A stretch of DNA of 64,000 nt from assembly GCF_000189635.1 (NCBI RefSeq), contig NW_002476476.1:58625-122624 (forward strand), written 5' to 3'. The stretch's first letter is position 1. Each line of letters begins with the position of its first letter. This stretch comes from Tetrahymena thermophila SB210 (lineage: Eukaryota > Ciliophora > Oligohymenophorea > Hymenostomatida > Tetrahymenidae). This document shows, one piece after another, positions 36,419-50,438 of this stretch. The position numbers were made by a program, and so were the translations under genes. The notes below the pieces were generated by a model. It was not told where the DNA came from. It saw nothing but the letters and a program-made list of their open reading frames with translations, and made no database searches.

Positions 36419-39400
36419 ATGAGTGATAAAGATTTAGGAGAAGGTAAAAATAAGCACTTCATTACAACCTTAGTCCACTATGCAAATAAAGAAGTAACCA
36501 TTTAAAAATCATCTTATTTTAATAGATTAATTTTACTTAAAGCACATCAAATTGCTTTTCATTATTTTTAAATTTATTATTTTTATGGTAGAAATGCAGA
36601 TTTACTTGGAAGTTAAGGGAAAAAACGTCAGGTTACGAAAACAATGACGATAATACAGTTAAAAGAACTAAGAATCAAAGAGAAGATTACATTAAAGTAA
36701 GAATTATTCTTTATAGAAAGGATACATATCATTTAGATGATTAACTCTTTAATTATTCAAAATGAATATTTTCGTTTCTACAATTTTATCAAAACCAAAC
36801 TAAACAAGATTTTCTTTTCAGTTGAGAGCAAAATTATTATGAAATCAATTTTTTAATCAAGGCAAACATAATAGAAGGAATAAGGTTGAAAAAGTAAAGT
36901 TTTATAAAGCAAAATGAAGTTTTTAGATTAATTGTTTGAGAGGATAAAAGTTTAGGTCAAATCAATTTTTTTGAATTAAAGTAGAATATACTGAAATTAT
37001 TTTATTAAGGATTTTAAATAAAATAAAAATTTGAATTCATGTCAAATTGTTAAATGAATTGATTTAAATTTAATCTTAATTGCGTTGATATTTGAGAAAA
37101 TTCATTTAAAAGTTTTAAAATGAATTTATATTTAAAGCTCAGATGAAAATGAATGAATATTTGATTTGGTTTTGGACAATAAAAAATAGAGTTTAATCAA
37201 TATAAATAAATTAGAATAAAAAACAATAATCATAATTTTTATTTAATTTAATAGAAATATAAGGATACTTCATATGAGGACGAGTAGACTGAGATGAAAT
37301 TAAGAAGAATGGATATTATTTATAGATTATACTACACTGAAGACGCAAAATTACGAAAATTAATGATGGATTATAAGACTTATGTTAAGAAGATAGGAAT
37401 AGATATATAAAAGCTGGAAGAACATAGTGAATTATAGCATAATTTAAGATGCGTTGGCTATTATTAGGGTATTTATAAGATGTATAAGGAAGCTTAACTT
37501 AGACCAGATGAATGCAATCTTGTCTTTATGTAATTGATGAAGAAAGACTATGAGCCAAAATATAAATTAGAAAACAGCGAAGAACCTTATAATTTATTAT
37601 TGAGTTTGTTTTATATCATAGAAGATATGCAAAAGCAGATCATGGAAACTCCAATTTTTGATGAAAAGGATGAGTCTAAGACAAAAATTATAAAAGAGTA
37701 TAAGATGATTGATGAAGATTCTAAGCCTTTAGAATATGTTGATTCTTATAATGAAAATACGCATGAAAACATTATTGAATTCAGATATGGTTATGATTTG
37801 TTTGATGAATTCAGAAGTGATGAAATAGTTTAAATCAGATAAAAAGAAAAGCTCAATTATGTTAAGGAGTTCTATGAAAGATATGAAGATGTTTTGAAAA
37901 ACAAATCACCTGATTTTTGGTAGTTTTTATTGTTTGATGTTTTGAAGGCGTTGTGCAACAAAAGTAATACTGATGAACAATTGCAAGAAATTCTCATGAA
38001 TCTTTTGGATGACTTTGATGCTTGCAGATTTTTGCTTTCTAATAGAAAAGAAATCATCCTTTACTTGTATAAAAATCACTTCGCAAAGGATAAACAATTC
38101 TCATCCTCAATAAGCTCTATGAAAACTGATGACTCGCAAGGTTTGACCAACTATGAAATTTTGAAGTCAATTGTAAATAATTTTTAAAAATGTGTTTTGA
38201 TGTTCTTATGAAAAATAAAATAAATAGGGTATGAAAGATATAGATATCGAAAGGGAGTCTAGATTAGGATTAAAGAAAAAAGATTTAGATTAAAAAGTTT
38301 CATAGGCTTAAAGCAAAAATTAATATGATGTTGATGACGAATTTTCTGAAATAGATTTTATCAAATAAGAATAAAGTTAATTAGTATAAAGAATTCCCTC
38401 TCTTGAAAAAAGTGATTATCCAGAATACATTTAACTTAAAATATCTCCAATGCCAAGACATCACACTCACGTTACTGATCTTGTTAAAATCGAAGGAAAT
38501 TTCCCTGATTGGGCAAGAGTAAGAAATTACTTTTAATTTTAAATGAATAATTGAGTTAACAAAATTTTAATTTAAATTAGGAAGCATTTGGTTCAATTTA
38601 GTCATTAAATGTAGTACAATCCAAAGTTTACAAAACTGCCTTTTAGACAGATGATAACATTTTAATTTGCGCCCCTACTGGTGCTGGTAAAACAAACATC
38701 GCTTTGATGACTGTTTTAAGAGAAATAGAGAAACACATCAATCCTCAAACTAAATAGCTTATTGATCCTACTTTTAAAATTATTTATATTTCCCCTATGA
38801 AGGCATTAGCTAGTGAAATAGTAGACAAATTTTCAGGAATGCTTAAACATATGAATGTTAAATGCAAAGAATTAACTGGTGATATGCAACTCACTAAAAA
38901 GGAAATAGAAGAAACATAAATTATAGTTACTACCCCTGAAAAATGGGATGTCTTCACACGTAAGAAAAACGAAGTTGCTGAAACTCTTCGTTTGTTAATT
39001 ATTGATGAAATCCACTTACTTAACGACGAAAGAGGTCCTGTTTTAGAATGTTTGGTTTCTCGTACTCTACAAAATATTGAAAGATAGTAAAAATCAGTCA
39101 GAATGCTTGGTCTTTCTGCTACTCTTCCTAACTATTTGGATGTCGCTTCTTTCCTCCACGTTAAAAAGGAATCAGTCTTTTTCTTCGATGCAACATACAG
39201 GTATTTTTAGTTAATAAAATCTAAACCTAATTTTTTTTTGATTATTTTATAGACCCGTTCCTCTCATGCAAAGATATATTGGTGTTAGAGAACCAAAATA
39301 ATCAGGCTTTAAAGTGAAAAGAAAGAAAATCGATATTTATAATGACTTGTCTTATTCTATTTCTAAGGGTATTTTAGAGCACAAAAAGCAAGTTTTGATT

Positions 39401-42400
39401 TTCGTCCATTCAAGAAAAGAAACCATAGTTACTGCTTAATATGTATTGAAGAAAGCTCAAGATTGCGGAGAATTGCATTTGTTCAAGCCAGTTAATAGCG
39501 ATAAGCATTCCTTACCAAAAATTAAAGACAAGGAACTATAAAAGTTAGCTCCTTGGGGTTTAGGTTTCCATCATGCAGGTATGTTGAGAAAAGATAGAAA
39601 TATTGTTGAAAAAATGTTTAACGATGGCCAAATTAGAATTCTCGTCGCAACAGCTACTTTAGCTTGGGGTGTTAACTTGCCTGCTTATGGTGTTATCATT
39701 AAAGTAATTTATTTGATTCGAAGGCAATTAAAATTTATTTAATATTAAACTAAAAGGGTACTGATGTTTACGATCCAAGCAGAGGTGGAACTTAGGATTT
39801 GTCTGTTCTCGATATTTAATAAGTAAAGATAATTAATTATATGATTTAAATTGAATTTTAATTTGCTTCTTATCAAAATAGATGTTTGGTAGAGCTGGTA
39901 GACCTTAGTTCGATAACAATGGTGAGGCAACTTTGATGACTGATATAAATAAATTGAACTCCTTTGTTGCTCAATTAAATAATGCAAGTTTTATTGAAAG
40001 TAGATTTACAGCACACTTAAAGGAAGCCCTTAATGCTGAAATAGCTTTGGGAAATATAGCCACATTAAAAGAAGCATTTGATTGGGTTAACTACACTTTT
40101 TACTCTATCAGATTGAGAAGAAATCCTATGGGTTATGGTTGCAAGATAGCTCAAAATAAAGAACTCTCTATAGAAATGCATATAACAGAAACCATCGAAA
40201 ATGCACTTGAACATTTAGACAAGTTGAGATTGATCAGATGGGACAGATAAAATAATTATTTAGCATCTACAGAATTGGGTAGAATTACCTCTCACTATTA
40301 TATTAATTGCGATACTATGAACACTTTTTGCAAAGGGTTTGGTATTTCTCTAGATAATGATGAAGACATTGAAGAAAATGAGTAAAAGAGAACTGAATAT
40401 AAATCCGATTTAGGCATATTAAAGATTATTTCTCAAGCTAAGGAATTTGAAAATATCAAGATGAGACCAGAAGAAACTGAAGAACTTGCTGTAGTTATCA
40501 AGAAATACTGGATTTTTGAAGAATAAATTGATATCAACATTAAGAAAATAGGCACAAACGATAGCACTTCAGCTGATAATAATACTCTTCTCATTGATAC
40601 ACCTGAAAAAATCTTAGCTCTTATTTCAGGTTATCTTACCAAATATCAATACGAGAACTTTTCACTCATATCTGACTCTTAATTCGTCATTCAAAATTCA
40701 ATCCGTCTATTGAGATGTATGCTCGATATAGTCACTAAAAAATCTATGGCTTCTAACGCAGAGCTTGTTCAAAGATGGTGTAAATACATTGAATCCAGAC
40801 TAGTCCCAGACGAAAGTCCTCTCCATCAATTCTGTAAATCAAACTGGCAAGGATATAACTCATTCAAGCAAAGAAAAGAGTTCAAGGTAAAAAAATTAAT
40901 TTAGATAAATTTTTATTAAAAATAAAAAGAAAGTTCAAATATGAAAAATGAAAATATTGCAATAAATTTTAATTATTTTTAGATTTTTATTTCCATTTAA
41001 TTTAGATGAAAAGTTTATCTTATTATTCTGATAATATTTCAAATAAAATAAAATTATATTAATTTATTTTATTCAATTTAACAGGATGGTTTCATCTCTG
41101 AAGATGTCGTTTATAAGATTGATGACAGAGAAATAAGCTTGGATACAATAAGAGAAATGCCAGCTACTGAATTAGCTCATGCTATTAATTGGAATACAAG
41201 AATTGCTACTGTTATTAAAAAGTTTGTTTGTTTCATTCCTAGAGTTGAGGTTGAATATTCTGTTCGTCCTATTGCTTAAACAGTCCTTAAAGTAGATGTT
41301 TTAATTACACCAAAGTGGTCTTGGTCTAATAGATGGCATTCTAAATCTGAATTGTTCAATTTAGTTGTTGATGATGAAAATGAAATTTTACATCACGAAA
41401 GCTTTACAATCAGCTAACAATAAGTCTTTACTTCAACTCCTACTGAAATAAGTTTCTTCGTTCCTTTCAGAGACTCCAAGGTTCCCTATTACAGATTACT
41501 TGTTTAGCATGACACTTGGGTCAACTAACCTGAAACTGAAGTACAAATTAATTTAGAACATATTTATTTCCAAGGTGAGAAGATGGAATACACTGAATTG
41601 CTTGATCTCCATCCCTTACCTATTTCTGCCCTTAACAACTCTGATTTTGAGCAAATTTACAAAATGAAATACTTCAATCCTAATTAAACTCAAATATTCC
41701 ATGCAATGTACAACACTGACCACAACATTCTTATTGGTTCTCCCACAGGTAATATTAATTAATTTATTCATTAACATATTTATTGATTGAATGAAAACAT
41801 TTTAATCTATATAAAAGGTTCTGGTAAAACCATTATGTCCGAATTATCTGCCCTTAGAGTTTTCAACTTATATCCTGAAAAGAAGGTAATGCTAGTTAGT
41901 TTATTGAATAAATTTAAAATAAAATCTAAATTTTATAAAATAGGTTATTTATGTAGCACCCTTGAAAGCTATAGCTAAAGAAAGATTAGCAGATTGGGAA
42001 GTTCGTTTTGGAAAAATTGGAAAAACTGTGCTAGAATTGACTGGTGATTACACTCCTGATTTAGATGCATTGCTCAAGGCAGATGTTTTGATTACTACAC
42101 CTGAAAAGTGGGATGGTATTTCACGTAACTGGCACAATAGAAACTATGTCTAAAAGACAGGTTTGGTTATTTTTGATGAAATCCATTTGCTTGGTTAAGA
42201 CAGAGGACCTGTTTTAGAAGTTATTGTTTCCCGTATGAATATGATTTCCTCAAAAACAGGACATAAGGTTAGAATGGTTGGTCTATCTACAGCTATGGCT
42301 AATGGTACAGATGTTGCTGATTGGTTTGGTGTTCCTAAAAATTATTTCTTCAACTTTAGACCTCACGTTCGTCCAGTTCCTCTTAAAATCTATTTTGATG

Positions 42401-45400
42401 GTTTTAGGTAAAAAATTAATTATAATTAATTTAAATCTTTAATTTTACCTTCATAAAAAAAAGCGCAAAAGCATATTGTCCTAGAATGGCTGAAATGAAT
42501 AAGCCTGCCTTCTAACAAATCAGAAAGTTTGGTGAAAAGAAACCCGTTCTTGTTTTTGTTTCATCAAGAAGACAAACAAGATTAACTGCTTTAGATTTAA
42601 TAGCTCATGCCATGCATGATATCGGTGGCGGATAGAGTCCTTTCGTAATGTGCTAAGAAGACGAGCTTTAAATCTATTTAGAAAACGTTAAAGATGAATA
42701 TCTTAAATAAACCCTCTCATTTGGTATCGGTAATGCTCACTAAAAATAAATTATAATAATTTTTATTTAAAATTAAAAACATACTCTTAAAATTTTTAAG
42801 ATAAAAATAAAAAATATCTTTTATTTTAAATTGATTTAAACAAAATTTTACATAAAAATGTACAAAATATCAAAAATAAAAAAGAAGTTAGATTATATAT
42901 TTTGAATAAATTTGTATTAAAGGGTTATTTTAAATATTAATTAGGTATGCATCATGCAGGTTTGGATCAAGATGATAGAAAAATTGTTGAAGAATTGTTC
43001 TTGAACCACAAAGTTTAAATTTTAGTTGCCACTTCAACTCTAGCTTGGGGTGTTAACGTATGAATGATATTTATTTATTATTTATATTTTTAATATATAA
43101 TTTAAAATATTAAAGCTTCCTGCTCGTTTGGTAATCATTAAAGGTACTGAGTATTTTGATCCTAAGACAAAGAGATATGTAGACATGCCTGTTACTGATA
43201 TTTTATAGATGATTGGTCGTGCTGGTCGTCCACAATTCGATGATAAAGGTATTGCTTGTGTTTTTGTTGAGTAAAGCAAAAAGAATTTCTATAGAAAATA
43301 CTTGAATGATCCTTTCCCTATCGAATCATCTCTTATCAGCCAAATCCATGACCACTTTAATGCAGAAATAGCTAGTGGTACTATTACTAACAAACAATAA
43401 TGCATGGATTGGATTACATGGACATATTTCTTCAGACGTATGCTTAAAAATCCTACTTATTACAATTTAGAAAACGCAGAAACCAAGCAAGTTAAAAAGT
43501 TCTTAATTGAGTTGGTCGATGAATGTATGAACAGACTAGCTGAACATGGTTGCATAACCATTGATGACGAATTAAAATTCAATGTTACTCCAACTTTCTT
43601 AGGTTAGCTTGCTGCTTTCTACTATATTAAGCACGAATCAGTTTTCTACTTTGAAAAAAATCTAACTGCTAATATTACTATCCCAGAACTTATCAGAGTT
43701 CTTTCATACTGCAAAGAATTCGAAGAAATTCCTCTCCGTCACAACGAAGAAAATTACAATGAAGCTCTCTCTAAGATTTGTCCTCTTAAGTGTGATAAGA
43801 GTGCTTTCAGTTCTTCAAATGAAAAAACTTTCCTTCTTTATTAAGTAAATTTTATTATTTTATTTCACTCAAAAAATAACTCAAATAAATTTAATTTTGT
43901 TTTTTAACATTGTTTACATAATAAAATTTATCAATTAATTAGGTTCACTTATTTAGATTACCTCCTCCTATTAGAGATTACATTACTGATGCAAAGATCG
44001 TTGTTGATAGTTCTGTTCGTATTTTGAGTGCCATGATCGACTTAGTAGCTGAAAAGAGATACTTGAATACATGCATTAATTTATGTATGATCATGCAAAT
44101 GATTATGCAAGCTGTTTGGTTTGATTAGAGTCCATTAATCAATGTTCCTCACTTCGACTAGCAGATTGTGAAGAAATTGGGATTGGTCCACTTCTGTCAA
44201 TTAATAGAAGAATATAAAAAGGAAACTCTTCGTCCTACTCTAAAGAAGATAGATAAGAAATTCGGTGATGATAAACTCTGGAGAGAAGTCGAAGAAGCTA
44301 TCAAATCACTACCAGATATTTCCTTTAGGGCCAGAATTTATCCTTTCGACTCTGAAAAATTGCAAAAGCAAGATGTTAACTTGAAACAATGTAATTTATC
44401 TAATTAAATAATTAAAAAAAACATTTCCATTTATTAATAAAATAAAGCTGAAATTTAACTCACTGAAGGAGGTGAAGCAGTGGTTTAAATTATTATTGAT
44501 AAGGAGAATGAAAAATATCCCAATAAGGTGATTGTTTAGAAGACAGGAAAAATTAAAGTATGAATTTTATAAATATAAATAGAATTTAAGTTTAAAAATA
44601 ATTATTATATTTAGGATGCATCTTGGTGGGTTTTAATTGGTGATGAATACACAGGCAAGCTTCATGCTTTGAAGAAAATATTCTTCAAAAAGAATTTAAA
44701 GAAGGATATTCAAATTATTTTACCTGAGAGCTTCGAAACTAGCAAAAAGCTGACTGTTTTCTTGGTTTCTGATTCATATCTTGGATTAGATTAAGTTTTC
44801 TATTTAAATTTAAGAAGCAAAGACTAAAAAGCTGATGAAAAATATTAAGCCTAAAGCGATGAATCAGATAGTGACATTCCAAAGCCAATTAGATAGAGAC
44901 TTAGTGATGATGAAGATGACAAACAAAAGAAGAAAGAAAAGCCTTCTTATCCTAAATTCTCTAAAGGCAACACATTAAAGAAGAGCAAGGCAAAAGAAGA
45001 AGAAAATAGCGATGAAGAAGAAGAAGAAAAAGATTAATAAAAAGAAAGTCCTGAAAAGAAACAAGATACTAGTGACTAAAAGCAAGAAGATAAAAAGAAA
45101 AATATTCTTTAGAAAAAGAAAAAAGAAGGAGATGATGAAAATAGTAAAGCTAACGATAGCAGGAAAGATGATGATAAAGACTTTGATAGAAGCAAAGGAA
45201 ATAACCTATATAAAAAGAAAGATGACACTTAAAAGTAAAACGAAAAGAAAGAGTCTGACTAAAGTAACAATAAATAAGAGAGAAAGGATCAACCTGCTAA
45301 AGGAGGAGATAATAAAGATTTTAAAAAGAAAAGGGATAACAGAGAACGTAAGCCTAAATACAACAATGATAGAAGACAATAAGATTCTGAAGATGAAGAT

Positions 45401-46135
45401 GAATATGATGTAGGCTATAAGACTAAAGAGGGCTCTCACATCGATGAATTCACTCGTAAAAGAAGAGAAGAAAAGAATATGGATAAACTTGATAACTAAA
45501 ATAATGCTCAGAATGAAGATGACGAAGATATAGTTTAAAAAATAAAAGAAGATAGTGACTTTAGTGATGAAGAAGAAGAAAACCAAAGATCAAAATACAG
45601 AAATAAAAGAGGTGGCGGTGGTGGATAAAACTTTAGTCGCGGTAGTGGTAACTAAGGTGGTAATAAATACACTGGAAATTAATTAAGAAAGAAAAATGAT
45701 GACGATTACTAACCCAGACAAAGAGAAAATGATGATTAAAAAAAGAGAAATTTCTAAGGCGAGAGAAAGTTCAATGAAAATTAAAATTAAGGAGAAAAGC
45801 GTGAATATGAGAAGAAGCCCTACGAAAAGAAGCAATATGAAAAGAAAGAAACTCAATTCGTGCCAAAAGAAAAGAAAGAACCTGTTTATGAACCCAAAGA
45901 AAATCCATCCTCTTCTTCTTAATCCTAACAATAGTAATAAAAATCAGAGGCTCCAAAACAACAAACTCAAACTAAGCCACCACCAACTGGTTTTAAACTA
46001 AGACGTAAAAATAGCGACGAATTAAATGCAGAAGATAAAAAGAGTTCAAACAATAACAATAATAATAGAAATAATAATAGTAATAATAACAACAACAATA
46101 ATAATAACAGAGGTGGCAATAACTCTAAGCGTTGA
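36419..46135 (+). CDS. ASCC3: Tandem-cassette Ski2-like helicase, ASCC3/Slh1 orthologue
   Basis: About 17 exons and ~2,640 residues; first exons 36419-36493, 36592-36696 and 37255 onward, stop 46133. Cassette 1 has [40 protein letters not shown] and GRAGRPQFD; cassette 2 has [39 protein letters not shown] and GRAGRPQFD. Both look catalytically intact. Each is followed by winged-helix and Sec63-type regions. Cassette 2 stretches [14 protein letters not shown] and [16 protein letters not shown] match ASCC3 rather than Brr2, whose second cassette is degenerate. In other eukaryotes this helicase works in the ASC-1/RQT complex, splitting stalled ribosomes and assisting alkylation repair. Odd features: an intron splits the second Walker A (41.75-41.82 kb), and a ~400-residue tail (from about 44.85 kb) of Lys/Glu runs, RGG and poly-Asn follows the Sec63 domain. 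Family assignment is firm; some exon borders are approximate. Confidence 0.93.
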
Positions 46136-46695
46136 TTTCAATATTTCAATAAATTACTTAATGAATAAATAATTTGACTGAAAAATGTATTATTACAATT
46201 TTGCATTATAAACAAACATTTACTCAATAAATAAAAAAATAAATAAATATAATGAATGATTAATCATGAATAAAGTATTCTTTCTTTCTACCTATTTATA
46301 TTTAAATTAATTACTTTATCTTGTAAAAAATATTCAATCATATCTGTTTTCAAAATTTTATAAAAACAAATCATCGAAATTATTTTATCTTAAATCATAT
46401 TTACACAAAAATGCAAGCAGAATTAGTTTTATTAATTTAATGGTTGAAAAAATATTTATTTGCGAAATAAGATTTCTTTTATTTTTATATTTTTGAATGT
46501 ATTTTGTATTTATCAAGCAAATGCAATTAGAATTAAAAAAATCTTTGCAAAGAATTATTAATTTAGATTAAAAATATAGAATGATTAAGATTAATTATAA
46601 TATTTAGTAAATTCATTAATTTCTGATAATTTATTAAATAATATATTATATTCTATCATTTTTGTATAATAAGAAATATAAAAATTATAAATAAA
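46136..46695. other. Intergenic region
   Basis: AT-rich 3' flank of the helicase gene and upstream flank of the compact LRR gene. Nothing recognisable. Confidence 0.6.
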
Positions 46696-47967
46696 ATGTA
46701 ACTAATCAAGGCACTTTTCAGATAAAATGATAATTCCTCTGATCAATCTAAATATTTAACTGAAGAAAATATTAAATTTTTATTTTGGTAAGTAGAATTT
46801 TCATTGCTTAGGATGCTTAGTCGTTTGGATTTGAATAATATTAATTCATTTTTATAAAACTAAAAAATAGGTATGATAGGGATAATGCAAATGATATAAA
46901 CAATAAAATGAAATAAATTTCTTAAAATAATCATCTTAAATCGATAGTGCTTGAATTTATGTAAATATCAATTTGTTTTTCAACAATTCATGTATTTTTA
47001 TCTATATTTATTCACAGAGATAGGTTTGATTTGGCATAAAATTTCGAAAAGTATATAAATTATCTATCAAGCTGCTAAAATTTAGTAGATGTTAACATTA
47101 ACTTAAGGTATTGATAAATTATTTACATAGGATATTTATCAACAAGCGTATATCAATATAAAAGAAACTGTAAGATAGAAGACACATAATTGCAGAACAT
47201 ATGCTTGGCTATAGAAAAGCTTTAAAATCTCAAAGTATTAAAACTAAATGTTGGGTATAACAATTTTAATATTTAACTTACACTGACTTGAACTATATTT
47301 AAATTTAGAGACAACTAAATTCTTTAGGGAGATACTGAAGAAAATTAAATATCTAAAATGATTTAAAATATGCCATAAATTGAATCTCTGAGCTTTAATT
47401 TTATGTAATAAATTTATATTAAGATATTAAAAGATAAATCTCCAATAAAAATATTTTTAGGTTTGTATTTAACTCTGGGAATAAAGTAACTTAAATAATT
47501 AAGACAATTTCTAATTTATAGAAAATCGTTCATCTAGATGTCGTTTTTTGGTAATTTATTGCATCAATTATTGTCGAAAATGTATTTTTAATGAATAAAA
47601 TAGGGCAGTAGCTCTCACTAATGATTAAGCTACTAGTATTGGCCAATGCTTGAACAAGATGATTAATCTAAAATACTTATATTTAGATTTTAAGTAAAAT
47701 TAATATAATTTTATTTATATTTAACTTTATCTAAATAAAGGGCTACTAGAATATAACACAATGTTATTAATAATTACTTCTAGCAAGTATTTCCTAATCT
47801 TTAAAATTTAATTTCACTTCGAGTAGATTTGAGGTAAATTAAATATCTTTAATATTTATTTATAAAATTTATTAATTAATATTTTTTAAAGAGCTTTAGG
47901 CTTTAGTGTAAACAAACGTTCCCTCTTTAAGATTATGAGACTTATGAATATTCAAGTATTATGCTGA
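46696..47967 (+). CDS. LRR gene 5 (compact, diverged)
   Basis: Nine exons: 46696-46787, 46871-46960, 47018-47107, 47165-47254, 47309-47404, 47461-47550, 47604-47693, 47741-47833, 47892-47967. They total 807 bp, 268 residues plus TGA. Five internal exons are exactly 90 bp and the other two 96 and 93 bp; every intron is phase 2 and short (48-83 bp). Repeat ends keep the LRR pattern (NLVDVNINL, NLKVLKLNVG, KIVHLDVVFW, NLKYLYLDFK), but the GDEGASGLGSAL core is gone. The first exon (MQLIKALFRQ) is unrelated to the MIQQIK start of the other genes. An old member of the same architecture; function unknown. Confidence 0.85.
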
Positions 47968-49328
47968 CTTTGAATATTTTCATTATTTATAAATTGTATA
48001 GAAATTAACTTTAATATAATTATAAAAGAACCAAACAAAATTTTCAAATACTTTCAAGCTTTTTTTAGAATAAGCAAAACATTAAATGTTATTTAATCAC
48101 TTTTATGTATGAGGAGTTTAAAATTTTTCTTCTCATTTTTTAATATATTAATAAGTGAAAAAATGATTTTTAATTTTTATCATAAACTACACTTTTAATA
48201 TTCGTAAAATATTTTAAATTGCACTTCATTCCAAAATAAAAAACGTTTAATTTAAATTTCCTTTTTTCCTGCTTTTGAAATATTGAAGAAGTTTAAGAAA
48301 AAATATTAGCTTTTATAAATACTAATAATAAAGATAAATTAAGTCTAATCTTTTTATTTTTTCTAAATAAATATTTATTTTATTTTTATTCTTCATAGAT
48401 CTTTTTAATTCTAATTGATAAGCGTCTATAAGAAATTTAGAATTGAATGTAGATAATAAAAATTTTTTTTTTCCTGGTTGGAAAGGATTTAAATAATGAT
48501 CGCAAATAAATTTTTTTTATACTATTTTATACTTTTGAAGAAAAAATTAATCTATTAGCACTAATAAATACTGATAATTAAGATAAATTAGGTCTAATCT
48601 TTTTATTTTTCTATATTAAATATTTATTGTAGAGGGATCTTTTTAGTACTAATAGATACGCGTATATAAGAAATTTAGAAATGAATGAAGATATATGAAT
48701 ATTTTATTTTCTGGTCGGAAAGGAATTAAATTATGATCGAAAATATTTATTTTCAATATTTTTTTATACTATTGAAGAAAAAATTAATCTATTAGCACTA
48801 ATAAATACTGATAATTAAGATAAATTAGGTCTAATCTTTTTATTTTTCTTTTTTTAATATTTATTGTAGAGGGATCTTTTTAGTTCTAATAGACACGCGT
48901 AGATAAGAAATTTAGAATTGAATGAAGATAATAAAAAATGTTTATTTCCTGATTGGAAAGGATTTAAATTATGATCGAAAATAAATATTTTATTTAGGGA
49001 AAAACTAATATTTCTATATTATTTTATACTTTTGAAGAAAAAATTAATTTATTAGCACAAATAAATACTAATAATTAAGATAAATTAGGTCTAATCTTTT
49101 TATTTTTCTTTATTTAATATTTATTTTATTTTTATTGTAAACAGATCTTTTTAATTCTAATAGATACGCTAGTGTCTATAAGAAATTTAGAATTGAATGA
49201 AGATAATAAAATTTTACTATTTCCTGATTGGATAGAATTTAAATTATAATCAAAAAGTATAGATCTATCAAAAATTTATATTATTTATTATCTCAATAAT
49301 ATTAATAGTTCAATATAGATATTTAGAA
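47968..49328. other. Intergenic region with 240 bp repeats
   Basis: No gene seen. From about 48280 it is filled by the repeat family described in the next entry, which leads directly into the first DUF4419 gene. Confidence 0.65.
48280..49270 (+). repeat. ~240-260 bp tandem non-coding repeat, about four units
   Basis: Units start near 48285, 48535, 48773 and 49033. Shared blocks are TTTGAAGAAAAAATTAAT, AGATAAATTAGGTCTAATC, GATACGC near CTATAAGAAATTTAG, and TGGAAAGGATTTAAA. Single copies recur at about 50865-51085 and 51915-52135, in each case upstream of a DUF4419 copy. No ORF. The repeat travels with the gene, as promoter or simply as part of the duplicated segment. Confidence 0.85.
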
Positions 49329-50438
49329 ATGGATTAAAAATAATAGTCAGATTAAACTTCAAACCTAAAAATGTTCACTCTTAAGGTACAATAAACCCCT
49401 TTGCAGGATAAAAACTTAAGATTGATAACTATAAAAGAATATGCTACTTCGAGGACAGCATCAACTTATTTTACTTAAAACAATTTAATGAAGTAAGATA
49501 GTAAATTGTTTTAAATATCTAAAAACAGCTTTTTTGATGCTTTTTATGCTGCCTACATCTTGCATGGCGATGTAATGATTTCAGCTAGTGATATATGGCT
49601 TACTATTTGTCATAAATTCGCAGCAGAAATCAATAAAGATGCTGAAAAATATAGACATCTTTTTGTATCTCATGAAGGAAAGAAAGAGTTAACTATCTAT
49701 CTTAATGGGCTATCCTAAGATTGGAAGGACTTTCCTTGCTAAAATAATAGATGGGACAAAGCGATGGAGTTATTTAGTGTTGAAATATCCAAAAACACTA
49801 AAGGAGACATAGCTTAATTAATTAAAAATGATTTCTCTTCTACTAATTGGATAGAAAAAGCTTCTTCTAATATATGCTTAATGTCTTAAATGCAAAATTA
49901 TTTTGATTACAAAATGATGATGTGTGGATGCGGCATATAGAATGTTCATTTTGTTGGCGGAATTGAAGATTTTGAGCATTTAGCAGCAAAGATTTCTACT
50001 TTGAAATAAAATTATTAACTAAATAATTACTTTACAAATTACTTATCTAATGTATTAAAAATTGTTAATACCTTCATTAGCTAAATGCAAAACCCTAATT
50101 AGCCAGATATTGCTAAGTTCTGGAATAGTATATTTGAAGAAACAAGTGTGCCAAAGTATGGACTTTCTGGAATAAGATAAGGTGAATAGATATCTTTTAG
50201 AGGCTGGTTCAGACACTTCTTTAATGCTGATCAAATTTTAAAAGATGAAGTGCCATAATTTGCTTCTTAAGCTCCTGTGAAAGCATCTGATCAAATTAAA
50301 AATAAGAGTTACAATCTAACATTTATCACTAAAATGGAAGGTATAGAAGAAATAGAACCTAATGTTTTCCGTCCAAATATTAATATTAGTGTCTTAGATG
50401 CTGATTAAACTAAACAAAAAACTTAATAATTTTGGTGA
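49329..50438 (+). CDS. DUF4419 family protein, copy A
   Basis: Intronless ORF of 369 residues. It contains the DUF4419 signature in order: NSFFDAFYAAYILHGDVM (about residues 65-82), ASDIWLTICHKFA, the VSHEGKKELTIY block (about 118-130), DFSSTNW, and CGCGIQNVHFVGGIEDFEHL (about 200-220) with a WF(R/K)HFF segment near 300. DUF4419 occurs in fungi, protists and some bacteria and has no established function. No signal peptide or membrane span, so probably cytosolic. The first ~60 residues are Gln-rich and specific to this family. A near-identical complete copy lies at 52207 and a truncated one between them. Confidence 0.85.

Noticed and set aside
45206..45956. Minus-strand hydrophobic ORFs
   Set aside because: They are antisense shadows of the Lys/Glu-rich tail of the helicase gene.
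36419..46135. Assignment as the spliceosomal helicase Brr2
   Set aside because: Cassette 2 is intact (DEIH, GRAGRPQ) and its sequence between motifs matches ASCC3; Brr2 cassette 2 has lost these residues.
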